Below, piece after piece: positions 54,210 to 63,496 of a stretch of 64,000 bases of DNA. The number at the start of each line of letters is the position of its first letter. Position 1 is the first letter of the stretch. A program made the translations under genes and the position numbers. Origin of the DNA: Pseudomonas sp. LRP2-20 (GTDB lineage: Bacteria > Pseudomonadota > Gammaproteobacteria > Pseudomonadales > Pseudomonadaceae); contig NZ_AP025944.1 in the NCBI RefSeq assembly GCF_024349685.1, positions 3,664,001 through 3,728,000 of the forward strand. The letters are read 5' to 3'. The notes beneath the pieces are model-generated. The model saw only the letters and a list, made by a program, of their open reading frames with translations, did no database searches and was not told where the DNA came from.

Positions 54210-55154
54210 CTATGGCAAACCCGCAACCCCGCCCTGCACGCCGAACTGCGACTGCCGCCACAGCTCGAACACCCGGTTACGCAACCAGCGGTGCTCGGCC
54301 GAGGCCTGCAAGCGCTGGTGCCACACCACCCAATAGCGCTGGGTATGCTCGACAAACCCCAACGGCCGCCACGCCAGGCCATGCAGGCGGCACAGCTGCC
54401 GGGCGATGTGCTCGGGCACGGTGGCCAGCGCCTGGCTGTTGCCGATCACCTGCACGGTGGCCGAAAAGAACGGCACCTCCAGGCTGATCCGCCGCTGCAA
54501 CCCCTGGGCACGCAGGTGGCGGTCGATGAAGCTGTCCTTGTCGCCACCCCCGGAAATGCGCACGTGCTTGCAGGCCAGGTAGTCGTCCTGCCCAAGCACC
54601 GCCAGGGTGGTCAGCGGGTGATCCCGGCGCATCAGGCACACCGCGCGGTCTTCACCGAGCAGCCGGCCATGCAGGTTGGGCGGTGATTCGTCGAACAAGG
54701 TGGTGGCCAGGTCGATCTCGCCGCTGGCGAGCAAGGCGTACTGCCCGGCCTGCCAGGTACGGTAATCGATGGACACGCCCGGGGCCTCCTGCTCCAGCGC
54801 GGCCACCAGCAGCGGCAGCATGTGCTCGGCCACGTAGTCTGAGGCGGCCAGGCAGAAGCGCCGCTCGCAGCGGGCCGGGTCGAAAGTGGCGGGTTGGCGC
54901 AGGGCCTGGAGTTCTTCGAGCACCTGGCGCAGGGGTTCGACCAGGGCTTCGGCGTGTTCGCTGAGCACATAGCCGCGGCCCTGGCGTACCAGCAACGGGT
55001 CGTCGAAGGCTTCGCGCAGGTGGGCCAGTTGGCGGCTCAGAGCCGATTGGCTGACACCCAGGCGGTCAGCGGCGTGGCTGAGGTTCTTGAGCTGCAGGAG
55101 GCAGTCGAGGGTGCGCAGGTGGGCGAGGCTGAGGGAGGCGAAAGTCGGGTTCAT
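54210..55154 (-). CDS. LysR-family transcriptional regulator
   Basis: A 314-residue regulator. The N-terminal winged HTH reads LDCLLQLKNLSHAADRLGVS, QSALSRQLAHLREAFDDPLL and VRQGRGYVLSEHAEALVEPL. The co-inducer-binding domain (about 95-300) includes FCLAASDYVAEHMLPLLVAA and the PLTTLAVLGQDDYLA stretch, typical of NodD/SyrM-like members. It lies upstream of ddc in the same orientation with a REP pair between them, so it may control ddc or itself; divergent promoters are not available. Confidence 0.9.
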   Translation of the reverse strand: MNPTFASLSLAHLRTLDCLLQLKNLSHAADRLGVSQSALSRQLAHLREAFDDPLLVRQGRGYVLSEHAEALVEPLRQVLEELQALRQPATFDPARCERRFCLAASDYVAEHMLPLLVAALEQEAPGVSIDYRTWQAGQYALLASGEIDLATTLFDESPPNLHGRLLGEDRAVCLMRRDHPLTTLAVLGQDDYLACKHVRISGGGDKDSFIDRHLRAQGLQRRISLEVPFFSATVQVIGNSQALATVPEHIARQLCRLHGLAWRPLGFVEHTQRYWVVWHQRLQASAEHRWLRNRVFELWRQSQFGVQGGVAGLP

Positions 55155-55180
55155 GCAGGCTCCCCTCTATGAACATCACC

Positions 55181-55340
55181 GGCCCATTCGCGGGCAAGCC
55201 CGCTCCCACAGGGATCGCGCCAGATTCTAGAAATTGAGCAAGACAGTTGCTCAGTTGCTCCCACAGGTACTCCACAATGCCATGGCTTGTGATGTCCCTG
55301 TGGGAGCGGGCTTGCCCGCGAATGGCCGCAAGGCGGCCCC
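55181..55340. repeat. REP pair with wide spacer
   Basis: GGCCCATTCGCGGGCAAGCC plus CGCTCCCACAGGGA (55181-55214) faces TCCCTGTGGGAGCGGGCTTG plus CCCGCGAATGGCC (from 55295). The 80-base spacer contains further partial cores (TTGCTCCCACAGG, 55255-55267) and TTGAGCAAGACAGTTGCTCA, a small palindromic stretch. It separates the LysR gene from the YebC-family gene. Confidence 0.7.
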
Positions 55341-55345
55341 GACGA

Positions 55346-56056
55346 TCAGGCGGTCAGGCCGACGTAGACGTTCTGCACGTCATCGTTCTCGTCGATCGCC
55401 TCGAGGAACGCTTCAACCTCGGCCAGTGCTTCGGCACTCAGGCTGGCCGCGCTCACCGGGTTCTTCGGGGTGTAGCCGATCTTCGCCGAAGTGACAGTGA
55501 AGCCATGCTCCGGCAGCGCCTTCTGTACGGCGTCCAGGTCGGTGGTGTCGGTGATGAACAGGGTCGAACCCTCTTCTTCACCTTCCTCGAAGTCCTGGGC
55601 ACCGGCTTCGATGGCGGCCATTTCCGGGTCGGCATCGCCTTCCGGGGTGGCTTCGATCAGGCCGACGTGGTTGAAGTCCCAGGTCACCGAGCCGCTGGCG
55701 CCCAGCTGGCCCTTGCGGAACAGCACGCGGATCTGCGCCACGGTACGGTTGACGTTGTCGGTCAGGCACTCGACGATCAGTGGCACCTGATGCGGCGCGA
55801 AGCCTTCGTAGCTGACGGCATGGTACTGCACCGCGTCGCCGTCCAGGCCAGCGCCTTTCTTGATCGCACGCTCAAGGGTCTCACGGGTCATCGAGGCTTT
55901 CTTGGCCTGGGCGATGGCCAGGCGCAGGCGCGGGTTCATGTCCGGGTCAGCGCCAGACTTGGCAGCGATCTGGATTTCCTTGGCCAGCTTGCCCATGATC
56001 TTGCCCTTGGCATTGGCAGCTGTTTCTCTATGTTTGGCTTTCCACTGTGCGCCCAT
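55346..56056 (-). CDS. YebC/PmpR-family protein (YeeN-like)
   Basis: A 236-residue protein starting [20 protein letters not shown], with AAGAGAG before the ATG. The family's three-domain layout is visible: basic N-terminus, [20 protein letters not shown], and the acidic C-terminal region ([20 protein letters not shown]). YebC proteins were annotated as DNA-binding regulators (PmpR); recent work assigns many of them a ribosome-associated role in easing translation stalls. Which role applies to this YeeN-like copy is not decided by sequence. It is a second copy, distinct from the yebC linked to ruvC, which is not in this window. Confidence 0.92.
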   Translation of the reverse strand: MGAQWKAKHRETAANAKGKIMGKLAKEIQIAAKSGADPDMNPRLRLAIAQAKKASMTRETLERAIKKGAGLDGDAVQYHAVSYEGFAPHQVPLIVECLTDNVNRTVAQIRVLFRKGQLGASGSVTWDFNHVGLIEATPEGDADPEMAAIEAGAQDFEEGEEEGSTLFITDTTDLDAVQKALPEHGFTVTSAKIGYTPKNPVSAASLSAEALAEVEAFLEAIDENDDVQNVYVGLTA

Positions 56057-56238
56057 GTCGACTCTCTTTGTTTCAGCGGCCGGTTCAGGAAGCGACCGGC
56101 CAAAAGTGGGAGCAGTTTATACGCCCTCAGGCAGTGGATCGACAAGTAATCTCACGCTTTGTCGGCCTTGCCGGCTACCGCAGCGAGCAGCTGGCGCGAA
56201 CCCGGGCTCCAGGCCCGCGCCGAACCGCTTGCGTTCCT

Positions 56239-57555
56239 TCAGGTACGCAGTGGCTTGATCGCCATGCTGGTGTTGGGTGCCACGTCATTGGCCTGGGCTG
56301 AGCCGGCCGGGCGGCTGTTCCAGTGCGGCAGCAGCACCAGGGCCGAGAACAGCGCGCAACCGGCGAACACGATGAACACCGTGACGCTGTCGAAGTAGCC
56401 CGGCAGCAGGCCGCCGAGCACCGCACCCACCGAGCCGCAGCCGTTGACGAAGCCCGCCGCGGTGGCGCCAGCCTTGGCCGTGCCGAAGTCGATTGCCGCC
56501 GCACCGCTGATCATCGAGTCCGGCCCGTACAGGGTCAGGCCCATGACGAACAGCAAGGCCACCACCATCACGATGCTGCCGCTGTGCATGGCCGCCATGA
56601 ACGCTGCCAGGGTCACGGTCAACAGTACCAGGCTGATCACGCAGGCCGGCATGCGTCGGGCGCCGAACAGTTTGTCCGAAGCCAGGCCGATGATGATCGG
56701 GCCCAGCAACCCGGCCAGTTCGAAGGCGGTGGGGATGATCGCCGCGCCAACCTTGCCGACCGATGGCATCTGCTCGAAGACGATCACCGGGCCCCACAGC
56801 AGGATGGCGTAACGCGCCGGCTTCAACAGGAAGTACGCCAAGCCCAGGGTCAGCACCGTGCGGTTGCGCAGGATCTCGCGCAGCGGCGCCCAGACGCTGC
56901 ACAGGTTGCCGGCCGGGGCCATGCTCTGCGGCTCGGGTTCGACCGCCGGCAGGCCGACGTCTTCCGGCTTGTTGCGCTGCAGGAAGAAGAACAGCACGGC
57001 CACGCCAGCCACCACGGCGGCACTGGAGAAGAATGCCGCATGCCAGGTGCCGACCAGTGTATAGGCCCACCAGCCGGCGAACGGCGAAGCGACCAGGCCA
57101 CCGAAGGCGTAGCACGAACTCCACAGCCCCAGCACCCGCCCGCGCTGCGAGGCCGGGAAGAAGCTGCCGATGTTCTTGCACAGCCCGGCCCAGCCAGTGG
57201 ATTGCGCAAGGCCCTGGATCAGCATGCAGGTGGCGAAGATCGGGAAGGTCGCGTAACTGCCCATCACCACCGCGGCCACCGCCGAAATCAGCAATCCGCC
57301 CAGCACCACCACGCGCGGGCCGAAACGGTCGGCGAGCATGCCCCAGGTGAACTGGCCCACGGCGTAGGCGGCCAGGTAGATGGCGTCGAGGTTGGCCATG
57401 GCGGCCTTGTCGAGCATGAACGTCGGGTCTTCAGCGATGCCGAGCTTGGCCACCGAGAAGGCTTTGCGGGTGAAGTAGAAGGCGGCGTAGGCCAGCCAGG
57501 TGATCGCGAAAATCTGCATGCGCCAGCGTTTCAACGCGGCTAGTGATTGATTCAT
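56239..57555 (-). CDS. MFS transporter of the organophosphate:phosphate antiporter type
   Basis: A 438-residue inner-membrane protein with 12 predicted helices. The start at 57555 (MNQSLAALKRWRMQIFAITW) has GAGG upstream. The pattern WLAYAAFYFTRKAFSVAKLG near the N-terminus is the signature of the GlpT/UhpT (OPA) family, where an Arg pair binds phosphate; Arg is seen here in YFTRKAF. Also seen are LADRFGPRVVVLGGLLIS and GSFFPASQRGRVLGLWSSCY. The cargo is probably a phosphorylated or phosphonated small molecule. The divergent LysR gene belongs to a type often linked to aminoethylphosphonate catabolism, so a phosphonate is a reasonable guess. Confidence 0.88.
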   Translation of the reverse strand: MNQSLAALKRWRMQIFAITWLAYAAFYFTRKAFSVAKLGIAEDPTFMLDKAAMANLDAIYLAAYAVGQFTWGMLADRFGPRVVVLGGLLISAVAAVVMGSYATFPIFATCMLIQGLAQSTGWAGLCKNIGSFFPASQRGRVLGLWSSCYAFGGLVASPFAGWWAYTLVGTWHAAFFSSAAVVAGVAVLFFFLQRNKPEDVGLPAVEPEPQSMAPAGNLCSVWAPLREILRNRTVLTLGLAYFLLKPARYAILLWGPVIVFEQMPSVGKVGAAIIPTAFELAGLLGPIIIGLASDKLFGARRMPACVISLVLLTVTLAAFMAAMHSGSIVMVVALLFVMGLTLYGPDSMISGAAAIDFGTAKAGATAAGFVNGCGSVGAVLGGLLPGYFDSVTVFIVFAGCALFSALVLLPHWNSRPAGSAQANDVAPNTSMAIKPLRT

Positions 57556-57739
57556 TGACTCTGACCTCTTGCTCAAGTGTGCCGGCAGATTGTTAAAAAA
57601 CGCCTGTCTTGTTGTTGTGTTGCGCACTGCATGACGAAGGCTCGTCATCTGGTCAGATGGCGCCGGTGTGCGGGCCATGGCCCGGCCGCTGCTTGTGGCG
57701 ACAGCCTCGGGTTGAAACGTATGGAAACAGTTGCTGACT

Positions 57740-57760
57740 GATAAAGAAAATCGATTTATC
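57740..57760. promoter_or_regulatory. Candidate LysR operator in the divergent region
   Basis: GATAAA (57740-57745) and TTTATC (57755-57760) form a 21-bp interrupted palindrome in the 244-base region between the MFS gene and the LysR gene, 40 bases before the regulator start. Position and symmetry fit an autoregulatory LysR site. Confidence 0.4.
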
Positions 57761-57799
57761 GTATTTCACACATAAGCTCAGCTTGTTACTGGAGTCGGC

Positions 57800-58669
57800 A
57801 TGTCGGTATCCCACGCTCAACTCAAGGCTTTCCATGCCGTGGCCGTGCACGGCAGCTTCACCCGCGCGGCAGAAAAGCTGTTTCTGACCCAGCCGGCGGT
57901 GTCCGACCAGGTGCGCAAGCTCGAAGAGCGCTTCGGCGTGCTGCTGTTCCACCGCAACAAGCGCTCGGTGCAGCTGACCGACCTGGGCGAGCGTTTGCTG
58001 GGCATCAGCCAGCGCCTGTTCGCCTGCGAGGCCGAAGCCCATGACCTGCTGCAGGACTCACGTGCCCTGCACACCGGCAGCCTGGTGCTGGCAGTGGATG
58101 CGCCCGTGCATGTGCTGCCGCAGGTTGCGCGCTTCTGTCAGCGCTACCCAGGCATCCAGGTCAAGGTCGAGACCGGCAACACCGATGAGTCGCTGTCACG
58201 GCTGTTCAGCTACCAGGCCGATCTGGCGTTGCTTGGCCGGGATGTGGATGACGAGCGGCTGTATTGCGTACCGTTGCGCCGTGACCCGATGGTGGCGTTC
58301 GTCTCGCACAACCACCCGTGGGCCAGCCGCGGCTCGATCAACCTGGCGGACCTGGACGACACACCGCTGGTGCTGCGCGAGCCGGGGTCGGTGACGCGGC
58401 AGACGCTGGAGGAAGAGATGCAGCGCGCAGGCTTGCGGATTCGCCCGGCGATTCAGGTAGAGGGGCGTGAGGCGGCGCGCGAGGCCGTGGTGGTGGGGAT
58501 TGGCGTGGGGGTGGTGTCGGCGGCCGAGTTTGGTGCGGATGCGCGGGTGTGTGCGTTGCCCATCGTCGATTGCCAGCGGCACCTGACCGAGACCCTGGTA
58601 TGCCTGAGCGAGCAGCGTTCGCGGCGGGTGGTGGCGACCTTCCTGCAGATGGTTCAGGAAGCGTTGTAG
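57800..58669 (+). CDS. LysR-family regulator, probably of aminoethylphosphonate-type genes
   Basis: A 289-residue regulator. The HTH region is AFHAVAVHGSFTRAAEKLFL, TQPAVSDQVRKLEERFGVLL and FHRNKRSVQLTDLGERLLGI. The ligand domain (90-285) has PVHVLPQVARFCQRYPGIQV, the hinge EGREAAREAVVVGIGVGVVS and a polar C-terminus. The 'FHRNKRSVQLTDLGE' style and pairing with an OPA-type transporter resemble the LysR regulators associated with 2-aminoethylphosphonate catabolism. No phnW/phnX genes are in this window, so the link is a hypothesis. Confidence 0.88.
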   Translation: MSVSHAQLKAFHAVAVHGSFTRAAEKLFLTQPAVSDQVRKLEERFGVLLFHRNKRSVQLTDLGERLLGISQRLFACEAEAHDLLQDSRALHTGSLVLAVDAPVHVLPQVARFCQRYPGIQVKVETGNTDESLSRLFSYQADLALLGRDVDDERLYCVPLRRDPMVAFVSHNHPWASRGSINLADLDDTPLVLREPGSVTRQTLEEEMQRAGLRIRPAIQVEGREAAREAVVVGIGVGVVSAAEFGADARVCALPIVDCQRHLTETLVCLSEQRSRRVVATFLQMVQEAL

Positions 58670-58675
58670 GACCTT

Positions 58676-58774
58676 ACCGGCCTCTTCGCGGGCAAGCCCG
58701 CTCCCACAGGATCACCACAGATTCGAAGATTGTGGTGATCCTGTGGGAGCGGGCTTGCCCGCGAAGAGGCCGGT
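58676..58774. repeat. REP pair forming a perfect 44-bp inverted repeat
   Basis: Bases 58676-58719 (ACCGGCCTCTTCGCGGGCAA...) and 58731-58774 are exact reverse complements with an 11-base loop, directly after the LysR stop. It could also end transcription as a very stable hairpin. Confidence 0.85.
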
Positions 58775-58824
58775 ACAGGCGACCCGACTATGCTGGGAAT
58801 ACCTCAATTGCAGTTTCATCCACC

Positions 58825-59190
58825 ATGCTCTACCGAATAGCCGCCGACGCTCTGGTCCTGCTGCACCTGGCCTTCATCCTGGTGGTCCTGTTCGGCGGCC
58901 TGCTGGTGCTCAAGTGGCGCCCCGCCCTGCTCCTGCATCTCCCCGCCCTGGCCTGGGGCCTGGCGGTGGAAGCTTTGCACTTGGAATGCCCGCTCACCGA
59001 CTGGGAAAACCGCATGCGCCTGGCGGCCGGCGACGCGGGCTACCATGGCGGCTTCGTCGAACATTACCTCTGGCCGCTGATCTACCCTGCCGGCCTGACG
59101 CCGCAGATCCAGTTGCTGCTGGGCGGCGTCGTGCTGCTGCTCAACCTGGCTATCTACGGCTACGTGATCCGGCGCTGGCGTCGGCCTTAA
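58825..59190 (+). CDS. DUF2784-family membrane protein
   Basis: A 121-residue inner-membrane protein (MLYRIAADALVLLHLAFILV...) with four hydrophobic helices. The pattern CPLTDWENRMR with GYHGGFVEHYLWPLIYP is the DUF2784 signature. Function unknown. ATG 58825 has no strong ribosome site, but the family's usual N-terminus begins here. Its last four bases overlap the convergent tam stop. Confidence 0.85.
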   Translation: MLYRIAADALVLLHLAFILVVLFGGLLVLKWRPALLLHLPALAWGLAVEALHLECPLTDWENRMRLAAGDAGYHGGFVEHYLWPLIYPAGLTPQIQLLLGGVVLLLNLAIYGYVIRRWRRP

Positions 59191-59963
59191 CGGGTCGCGA
59201 CGACAAACAACCGCGGGAACGGCAGCAGCACCTTGCCATCGGTGGCTGGCGGGTAGTCATGCTGCATGGCCTGCAGGTACATCTGCAGGAAATCCGCCTG
59301 CTCGTCGTCATCCAGCTTCGCCAGGTAGGGCCGCAGGGCTGACCCCTTGAACCACTCCACCACCGCCTCGGCGCCGCCGGCAAGCGGGTGGTGGTAGGTG
59401 GTGCGCCACACATCCACCCGTGTACACAGCGGGCTGAGCAGGTCGTAGTAGAACGCCGCGTTATGCCGCGGTGGCAGGCTGAATTCGGCGAACTTGTCGG
59501 CCCAGGGGCCACGACCGGCGATCTCGCGAAGCTGGCGGTGCGCAGGCTCGTCGAGGTTGTCCGGGGTCTGCACGGCCAGGCTGCCGCCCTCGCTCAGCTG
59601 GCGCACCAGGTGCGGGTACAGCGAACCGTGGTCGGGCACCCATTGCAGCGAGGCATTGGCCAGGATCAGGTCCTGCGGCTCGGGGGCGGACCAGGCGCTG
59701 ATATCGGCGATCTCGCAGCGCACCCGCGGAATGTGCAGGCGCTTGCGCTCGCGGGCCTTGTCGATCATGTCCTTGTCGTTGTCCAGCGCCGTCACCTGGG
59801 CATCCGGGCAGCGCTGCAGGAGCACTTCGGTCGAGTTGCCGGGGCCACAGCCAAGGTCGGTGGCATGGCGCACCGGCCGCGGTGGTACTGCGGCCAGCAG
59901 ATCACGCACGGCGCGCGTGCGTTCGTCTTCGAACAGGGAATACTGGGTGGCGGACCAGGCCAT
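59187..59963 (-). CDS. tam: Trans-aconitate 2-methyltransferase
   Basis: A 258-residue SAM-dependent methyltransferase. AAAGGAG lies 6 bases before ATG 59963 (MAWSATQYSLFEDERTRAVR); the longer open frame is unsupported. Motif I is ATDLGCGPGNSTEVLL, followed by VTALDNDKDMIDKARER, and QDLILANASLQWVPDHGSLY is the conserved motif IV region of Tam. It methylates trans-aconitate, a spontaneous by-product of cis-aconitate that inhibits the citric acid cycle. Single gene, convergent with the DUF2784 gene. Confidence 0.9.
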   Translation of the reverse strand: MAWSATQYSLFEDERTRAVRDLLAAVPPRPVRHATDLGCGPGNSTEVLLQRCPDAQVTALDNDKDMIDKARERKRLHIPRVRCEIADISAWSAPEPQDLILANASLQWVPDHGSLYPHLVRQLSEGGSLAVQTPDNLDEPAHRQLREIAGRGPWADKFAEFSLPPRHNAAFYYDLLSPLCTRVDVWRTTYHHPLAGGAEAVVEWFKGSALRPYLAKLDDDEQADFLQMYLQAMQHDYPPATDGKVLLPFPRLFVVATR

Positions 59964-60071
59964 GGGCGGCTCCTTTTGGCGGGCAATGCTGTGAGCATAA
60001 GCCATGTATCGAAGCGCATGCGCCTGAACTGTCCACCTATGCTTGAAGTCATCCCATTTATGCGCATGCCC

Positions 60072-60239
60072 ATGAAACTGTCCCTGACCCTGGCCATTCT
60101 GGCGCTGATCGCCGCCGCCGCCCTGCTCGGTTCCCCCTGGATGAACCAGCGCTTTCACATGCCCACGCAAAACCACCAGGCCCAACAACGCGAAACGGCC
60201 GGGTCCCCGAGGGAGCCGGCCGTTTCCAACAGCAAGTGA
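60072..60239 (+). CDS. Small membrane-anchored or exported protein, 55 residues
   Basis: ATG 60072 to TGA 60237-60239 gives MKLSLTLAILALIAAAALLG followed by a polar Gln/Pro-rich tail (NQRFHMPTQNHQAQQRETAG). It looks like one N-terminal membrane helix or uncleaved signal. Two in-frame ATGs lie 2-4 codons upstream; no clear ribosome site precedes any of them. It sits between divergent tam and the convergent gabP end (3 bases away). Real but unnamed gene, or chance; composition favours a gene. Confidence 0.45.
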   Translation: MKLSLTLAILALIAAAALLGSPWMNQRFHMPTQNHQAQQRETAGSPREPAVSNSK

Positions 60240-60242
60240 CGC

Positions 60243-61655
60243 TTAGTGTTGCTGCTTGCCAGAGCGGATCTGGTGGACCACACCCATGGCCACCACGACA
60301 GCCGCGGCGATGCCGGTGGAGATCACCAGGATCTGGTAGTCAGGCATGAAGGCCATGGTCACCAGCGCGGCGATGATGAAGCCGATTACCAGGTAGGTCA
60401 GCCAAGGGAACAGCCACATCTGCAGGCGCACTTCCTTGCCTTCGGCGATCAGCTTGCGGCGCATGCGCAGCTGCGAGAAGGCGATCACCAGGTACACCAG
60501 CAGGGCGATCATGCCCGTGGTGTTCATCAGGGTTTCCAGCACGTCTTTCGGGCGCAGGGTCTCGCTGAAGTTGATCAGCGCGCAGACCACGGCCACGGCG
60601 CAGGAGCCGATGATCGCGTACACCGGTACACCGGTGCCGGCGCGGGTGATCTTGAAGAACGACGGCGCGTCGCCACGCTGGGCCAGGGAGAACAGCATGC
60701 GCGAAGCGGTGTAGTGGCCCGAGATCAGGCAGCTGCTCACCGAGGTCAGCACCACGAAGTTCATCAGCAGCTCGGCGTGCGGCACGCCCAGCAACTCCAG
60801 GGTACGGCGGTAGGCGCCATAGCCGGAAACGCCCAGTTGCGGGTCGTTCCACGGGACCAGGCAGACGATCAGGAAGATCGAACCGACGTAGAACAGGCAC
60901 ACACGCCATACCACCGAGTTGGTGGCCTTGACGATCTGGGTGGCCGGGTCCTTGGCTTCGGAAGCGGCGATGGTGACGATTTCGGCGCCGAGGAAGGCGA
61001 ACATCACCCCGAGCAACGCCCCGATCACCGTGGTGATGCCGTTGGGCATGAAGCCTTCGGCGGTCAGGTGGGTCATGCCACGCACTTCACCGAACTGCCA
61101 GATGTTCATCACTGCGGCGGTGCACACCACCAGGAAGCAGACGATCGCCACCACCTTGATCAGCGCGAACCAGAATTCGAACTCGCCGTAGTGCTTGACG
61201 TTGAAGAAGTTGACGGTGATCAGCAGCAGCGTCGTGGCCAGCACGAACACATTGACGCTCACGTCGGGGAAGAAGCCATGCAGGATCTTGCCCGCCACAT
61301 AGGCTTCCCAGGCCATCAGGATGACCCAGTACCACCAGTACAGCCAGCCGATGGTGAAACCGGCCCAGCGGCCGATCGCGCGGTCGGCGTAGGTGGAGAA
61401 CGAGCCGGTGTCGGGCGACGACGTCGCCATTTCACCGAGCATGCGCATGATCAGCACCACCAGGATGCCGCCGGCCAGGTAGGCCAGTACTGCGGCCGGG
61501 CCGGCGCTGTGGATCACGCTGCCGGAACCGACGAACAAGGCGCCGCCGATAACCCCGGCGATCGACATCATCGTCAGGTGGCGCGACTTGAGCGAGGCAC
61601 TGAGCTTGCTCTCGTGCCCGCTTTTCGCGGTGGTGGTTGTGGATGTTGCGTCCAT
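60243..61655 (-). CDS. gabP: Amino acid permease, GABA permease-like
   Basis: A 470-residue inner-membrane transporter of the amino acid-polyamine-organocation family with 12 helices. The first helix carries the family motif HLTMMSIAGVIGGALFVGSG, preceded by a polar N-terminus with KLSASLKSRH. PDTGSFSTYADRAIGRWAGF and FAFLGAEIVTIAASEAKDPA are typical of GabP/AnsP-type members. The length and the SHYTASRMLFSLA-like segment (SGHYTASRMLFSLAQRGDAP) fit GabP. Substrate assignment (GABA or a related omega-amino acid) is supported by the divergent MocR-type regulator but is not certain. Confidence 0.85.
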   Translation of the reverse strand: MDATSTTTTAKSGHESKLSASLKSRHLTMMSIAGVIGGALFVGSGSVIHSAGPAAVLAYLAGGILVVLIMRMLGEMATSSPDTGSFSTYADRAIGRWAGFTIGWLYWWYWVILMAWEAYVAGKILHGFFPDVSVNVFVLATTLLLITVNFFNVKHYGEFEFWFALIKVVAIVCFLVVCTAAVMNIWQFGEVRGMTHLTAEGFMPNGITTVIGALLGVMFAFLGAEIVTIAASEAKDPATQIVKATNSVVWRVCLFYVGSIFLIVCLVPWNDPQLGVSGYGAYRRTLELLGVPHAELLMNFVVLTSVSSCLISGHYTASRMLFSLAQRGDAPSFFKITRAGTGVPVYAIIGSCAVAVVCALINFSETLRPKDVLETLMNTTGMIALLVYLVIAFSQLRMRRKLIAEGKEVRLQMWLFPWLTYLVIGFIIAALVTMAFMPDYQILVISTGIAAAVVVAMGVVHQIRSGKQQH

Positions 61656-61981
61656 CAGTTGTGTACCCCGTGCTTCTTTTTATCCAAGGAAAACTGTGAA
61701 ACCCCGATGGCTCTCGGTTTCACCTGTACATCAGTGCTAATGCGGGCAGGGTGGTGTGCGCAAACACACGCAGGCCTTCCGTGGCGGCCTGCTGACGCGC
61801 CCCAGGGTTGGCACCTGGGGCGAACTGAACATGCTTTATGTGGCGATATCTGACACCTAATGTAAAAATGTCCGGCGTAGAGAGCCATGCACAGTGGCAT
61901 GAATCTCGCACTGCACTGTACAGGCCGCCGATGCAATACACCCCGCTGGCGCCTGGCGTTTCGCACTCTTGAAGGCCCCGA
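61656..61981. other. Divergent control region gabP/mocR
   Basis: This 326-base region must hold both promoters. GCACAGTG (61889-61896) and CACTGTAC (61914-61921) form an imperfect inverted repeat about 60 bases before the regulator start, a candidate operator. MocR regulators often bind direct repeats, which I could not see clearly. No gene is called here; the minus-strand frames are continuations of shadows. Confidence 0.4.
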
Positions 61982-63406
61982 ATGTTCGAATTACATCCAG
62001 ACTCCTCCACGCCGCTGGTCAACCAGATCATCGACGGCCTGCGCGAGCTGATCGACAACCAGACCCTCAAGCCCGGCGCCAAGGTGCCGTCGATTCGCGC
62101 CTTCGCCGCGACCTATTCGGTGAGCACCTTCACCGTGGTCGAGGCGTATGACCGCCTGGTTGCCCAGGGTTTGCTGGTGAGCAAGGGCAATGCGGGGTTC
62201 TTCGTCAATCGTGCGGCGAACGAGCTGCTGGAAAACCAGAACAGCGAGACTGAAACCGGCCGCCCGACGTTCAATTCCGAGTGGTACCTGCAGCAGATTT
62301 TCGAAATCCGCCAGCTACCGTTCAAGCCGGGCTGCGGCTGGTTGCCCAACGACTGGATGTACGAAGAAGGCCTGCGTCGCGGCCTGCGCCAGGTGGCCGG
62401 CAGCCCGCTGGAACTGTCTGGCTACGGCGACCCGATGGGCCTACCGGAGCTGCGTGCGCTGACCGCGCAAAACCTGCAGCAGGAGCTGTCGATCGTCTGC
62501 AACCCGGCACAGCTGATGCTGACCCACGGTGCCAGCCAGGCCCTGGACCTGGCCGTGCGGACCTTGGTCCGCCCGGGTGACGTGGTGTTGGTGGACGACC
62601 CTGGCTACCCCAACCTGATGAGTATCCTGCGCACTCAGGGCGCGACGTTGATCGGCGTGCCACGCACGCCGAACGGTTATGACCTCAATCACCTTGAACA
62701 GCTGCTGGCGCATCACCGCCCTACCGCGTTCTTCACCCAGCCGCACCTGCACAGCCCGACCTGCTCGCGCACCCCGCTGCCGCAGCTGCACCGCTTGCTG
62801 CAGCTGGCCAGCCAGCACGGTTTCCGCCTGGTGGAAAACAACCTGTACGCCGACATGGTCGCCGAGCCGCAACCGTGCCTGGCCAGCCTCGACCACCTGC
62901 AGCAGGTGGTGTACGTGGGCAGCTACTCGAAGAGCATCTCGCCCAACGTGCGGGTCGGCTATCTGCTGGCCAACCCGGAGCTGTCGCAGAAGCTGCTGCA
63001 CCTGAAGATGCGCTCGGGGCTGACCACCTCGCAGGTGATGGAGCGCGTGGTGTATGCCGCGATCATCGACGGGCGCTGGCGCAAACACCTCAAGCGCCTG
63101 CGCCAACGGCTGGCCGAAGCCCATCAGGAAGTTGGCCGGCATCTGCATCGATTGGGCTTTGAACTGTTCATCGAATCGGATGAAGGGATGTATATCTGGA
63201 CCCGGCACCCGGCGATTCCGGACAGCGCGGCGTTGCTGGATGATGCGCTGGAGAAAGGCATCATGCTCGGGCCTGGGCAGTTGTTCATGGTCGATGCAAA
63301 GGCGACCGGGTGGATGCGGTTCAATGTGGCGTTCAGTACGGATCCGGCGATGTGGGAGTTGTTGGAGAAGGTGCTGGTGAAGCATGTGCGGCGGGGTGGG
63401 ATTTAG
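61982..63406 (+). CDS. MocR-family regulator (GntR HTH fused to PLP aminotransferase-like domain)
   Basis: A 474-residue regulator. The N-terminal GntR-type winged helix (1-75) reads STPLVNQIIDGLRELIDNQT, KVPSIRAFAATYSVSTFTVV and AYDRLVAQGLLVSKGNAGFF. The rest is a fold-type I aminotransferase domain with SGYGDPMGLPELRALTAQNL, LTHGASQALDLAVRTLVRPG, FTQPHLHSPT and the PLP-binding Lys in YVGSYSKSISPNVRVGYLL. GabR-like proteins use PLP plus GABA or another amine to switch gene expression. Divergent to gabP, so this is probably its regulator. Confidence 0.9.
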   Translation: MFELHPDSSTPLVNQIIDGLRELIDNQTLKPGAKVPSIRAFAATYSVSTFTVVEAYDRLVAQGLLVSKGNAGFFVNRAANELLENQNSETETGRPTFNSEWYLQQIFEIRQLPFKPGCGWLPNDWMYEEGLRRGLRQVAGSPLELSGYGDPMGLPELRALTAQNLQQELSIVCNPAQLMLTHGASQALDLAVRTLVRPGDVVLVDDPGYPNLMSILRTQGATLIGVPRTPNGYDLNHLEQLLAHHRPTAFFTQPHLHSPTCSRTPLPQLHRLLQLASQHGFRLVENNLYADMVAEPQPCLASLDHLQQVVYVGSYSKSISPNVRVGYLLANPELSQKLLHLKMRSGLTTSQVMERVVYAAIIDGRWRKHLKRLRQRLAEAHQEVGRHLHRLGFELFIESDEGMYIWTRHPAIPDSAALLDDALEKGIMLGPGQLFMVDAKATGWMRFNVAFSTDPAMWELLEKVLVKHVRRGGI

Positions 63407-63496
63407 GGACCGTGGCGCGGCGAGTGTGTTCGCCGTGGCATTTTCAGCGCCTGGGAGAGCGGAAGTGTCAGATTTTTTGTGTGCGGGCCGGTAACG

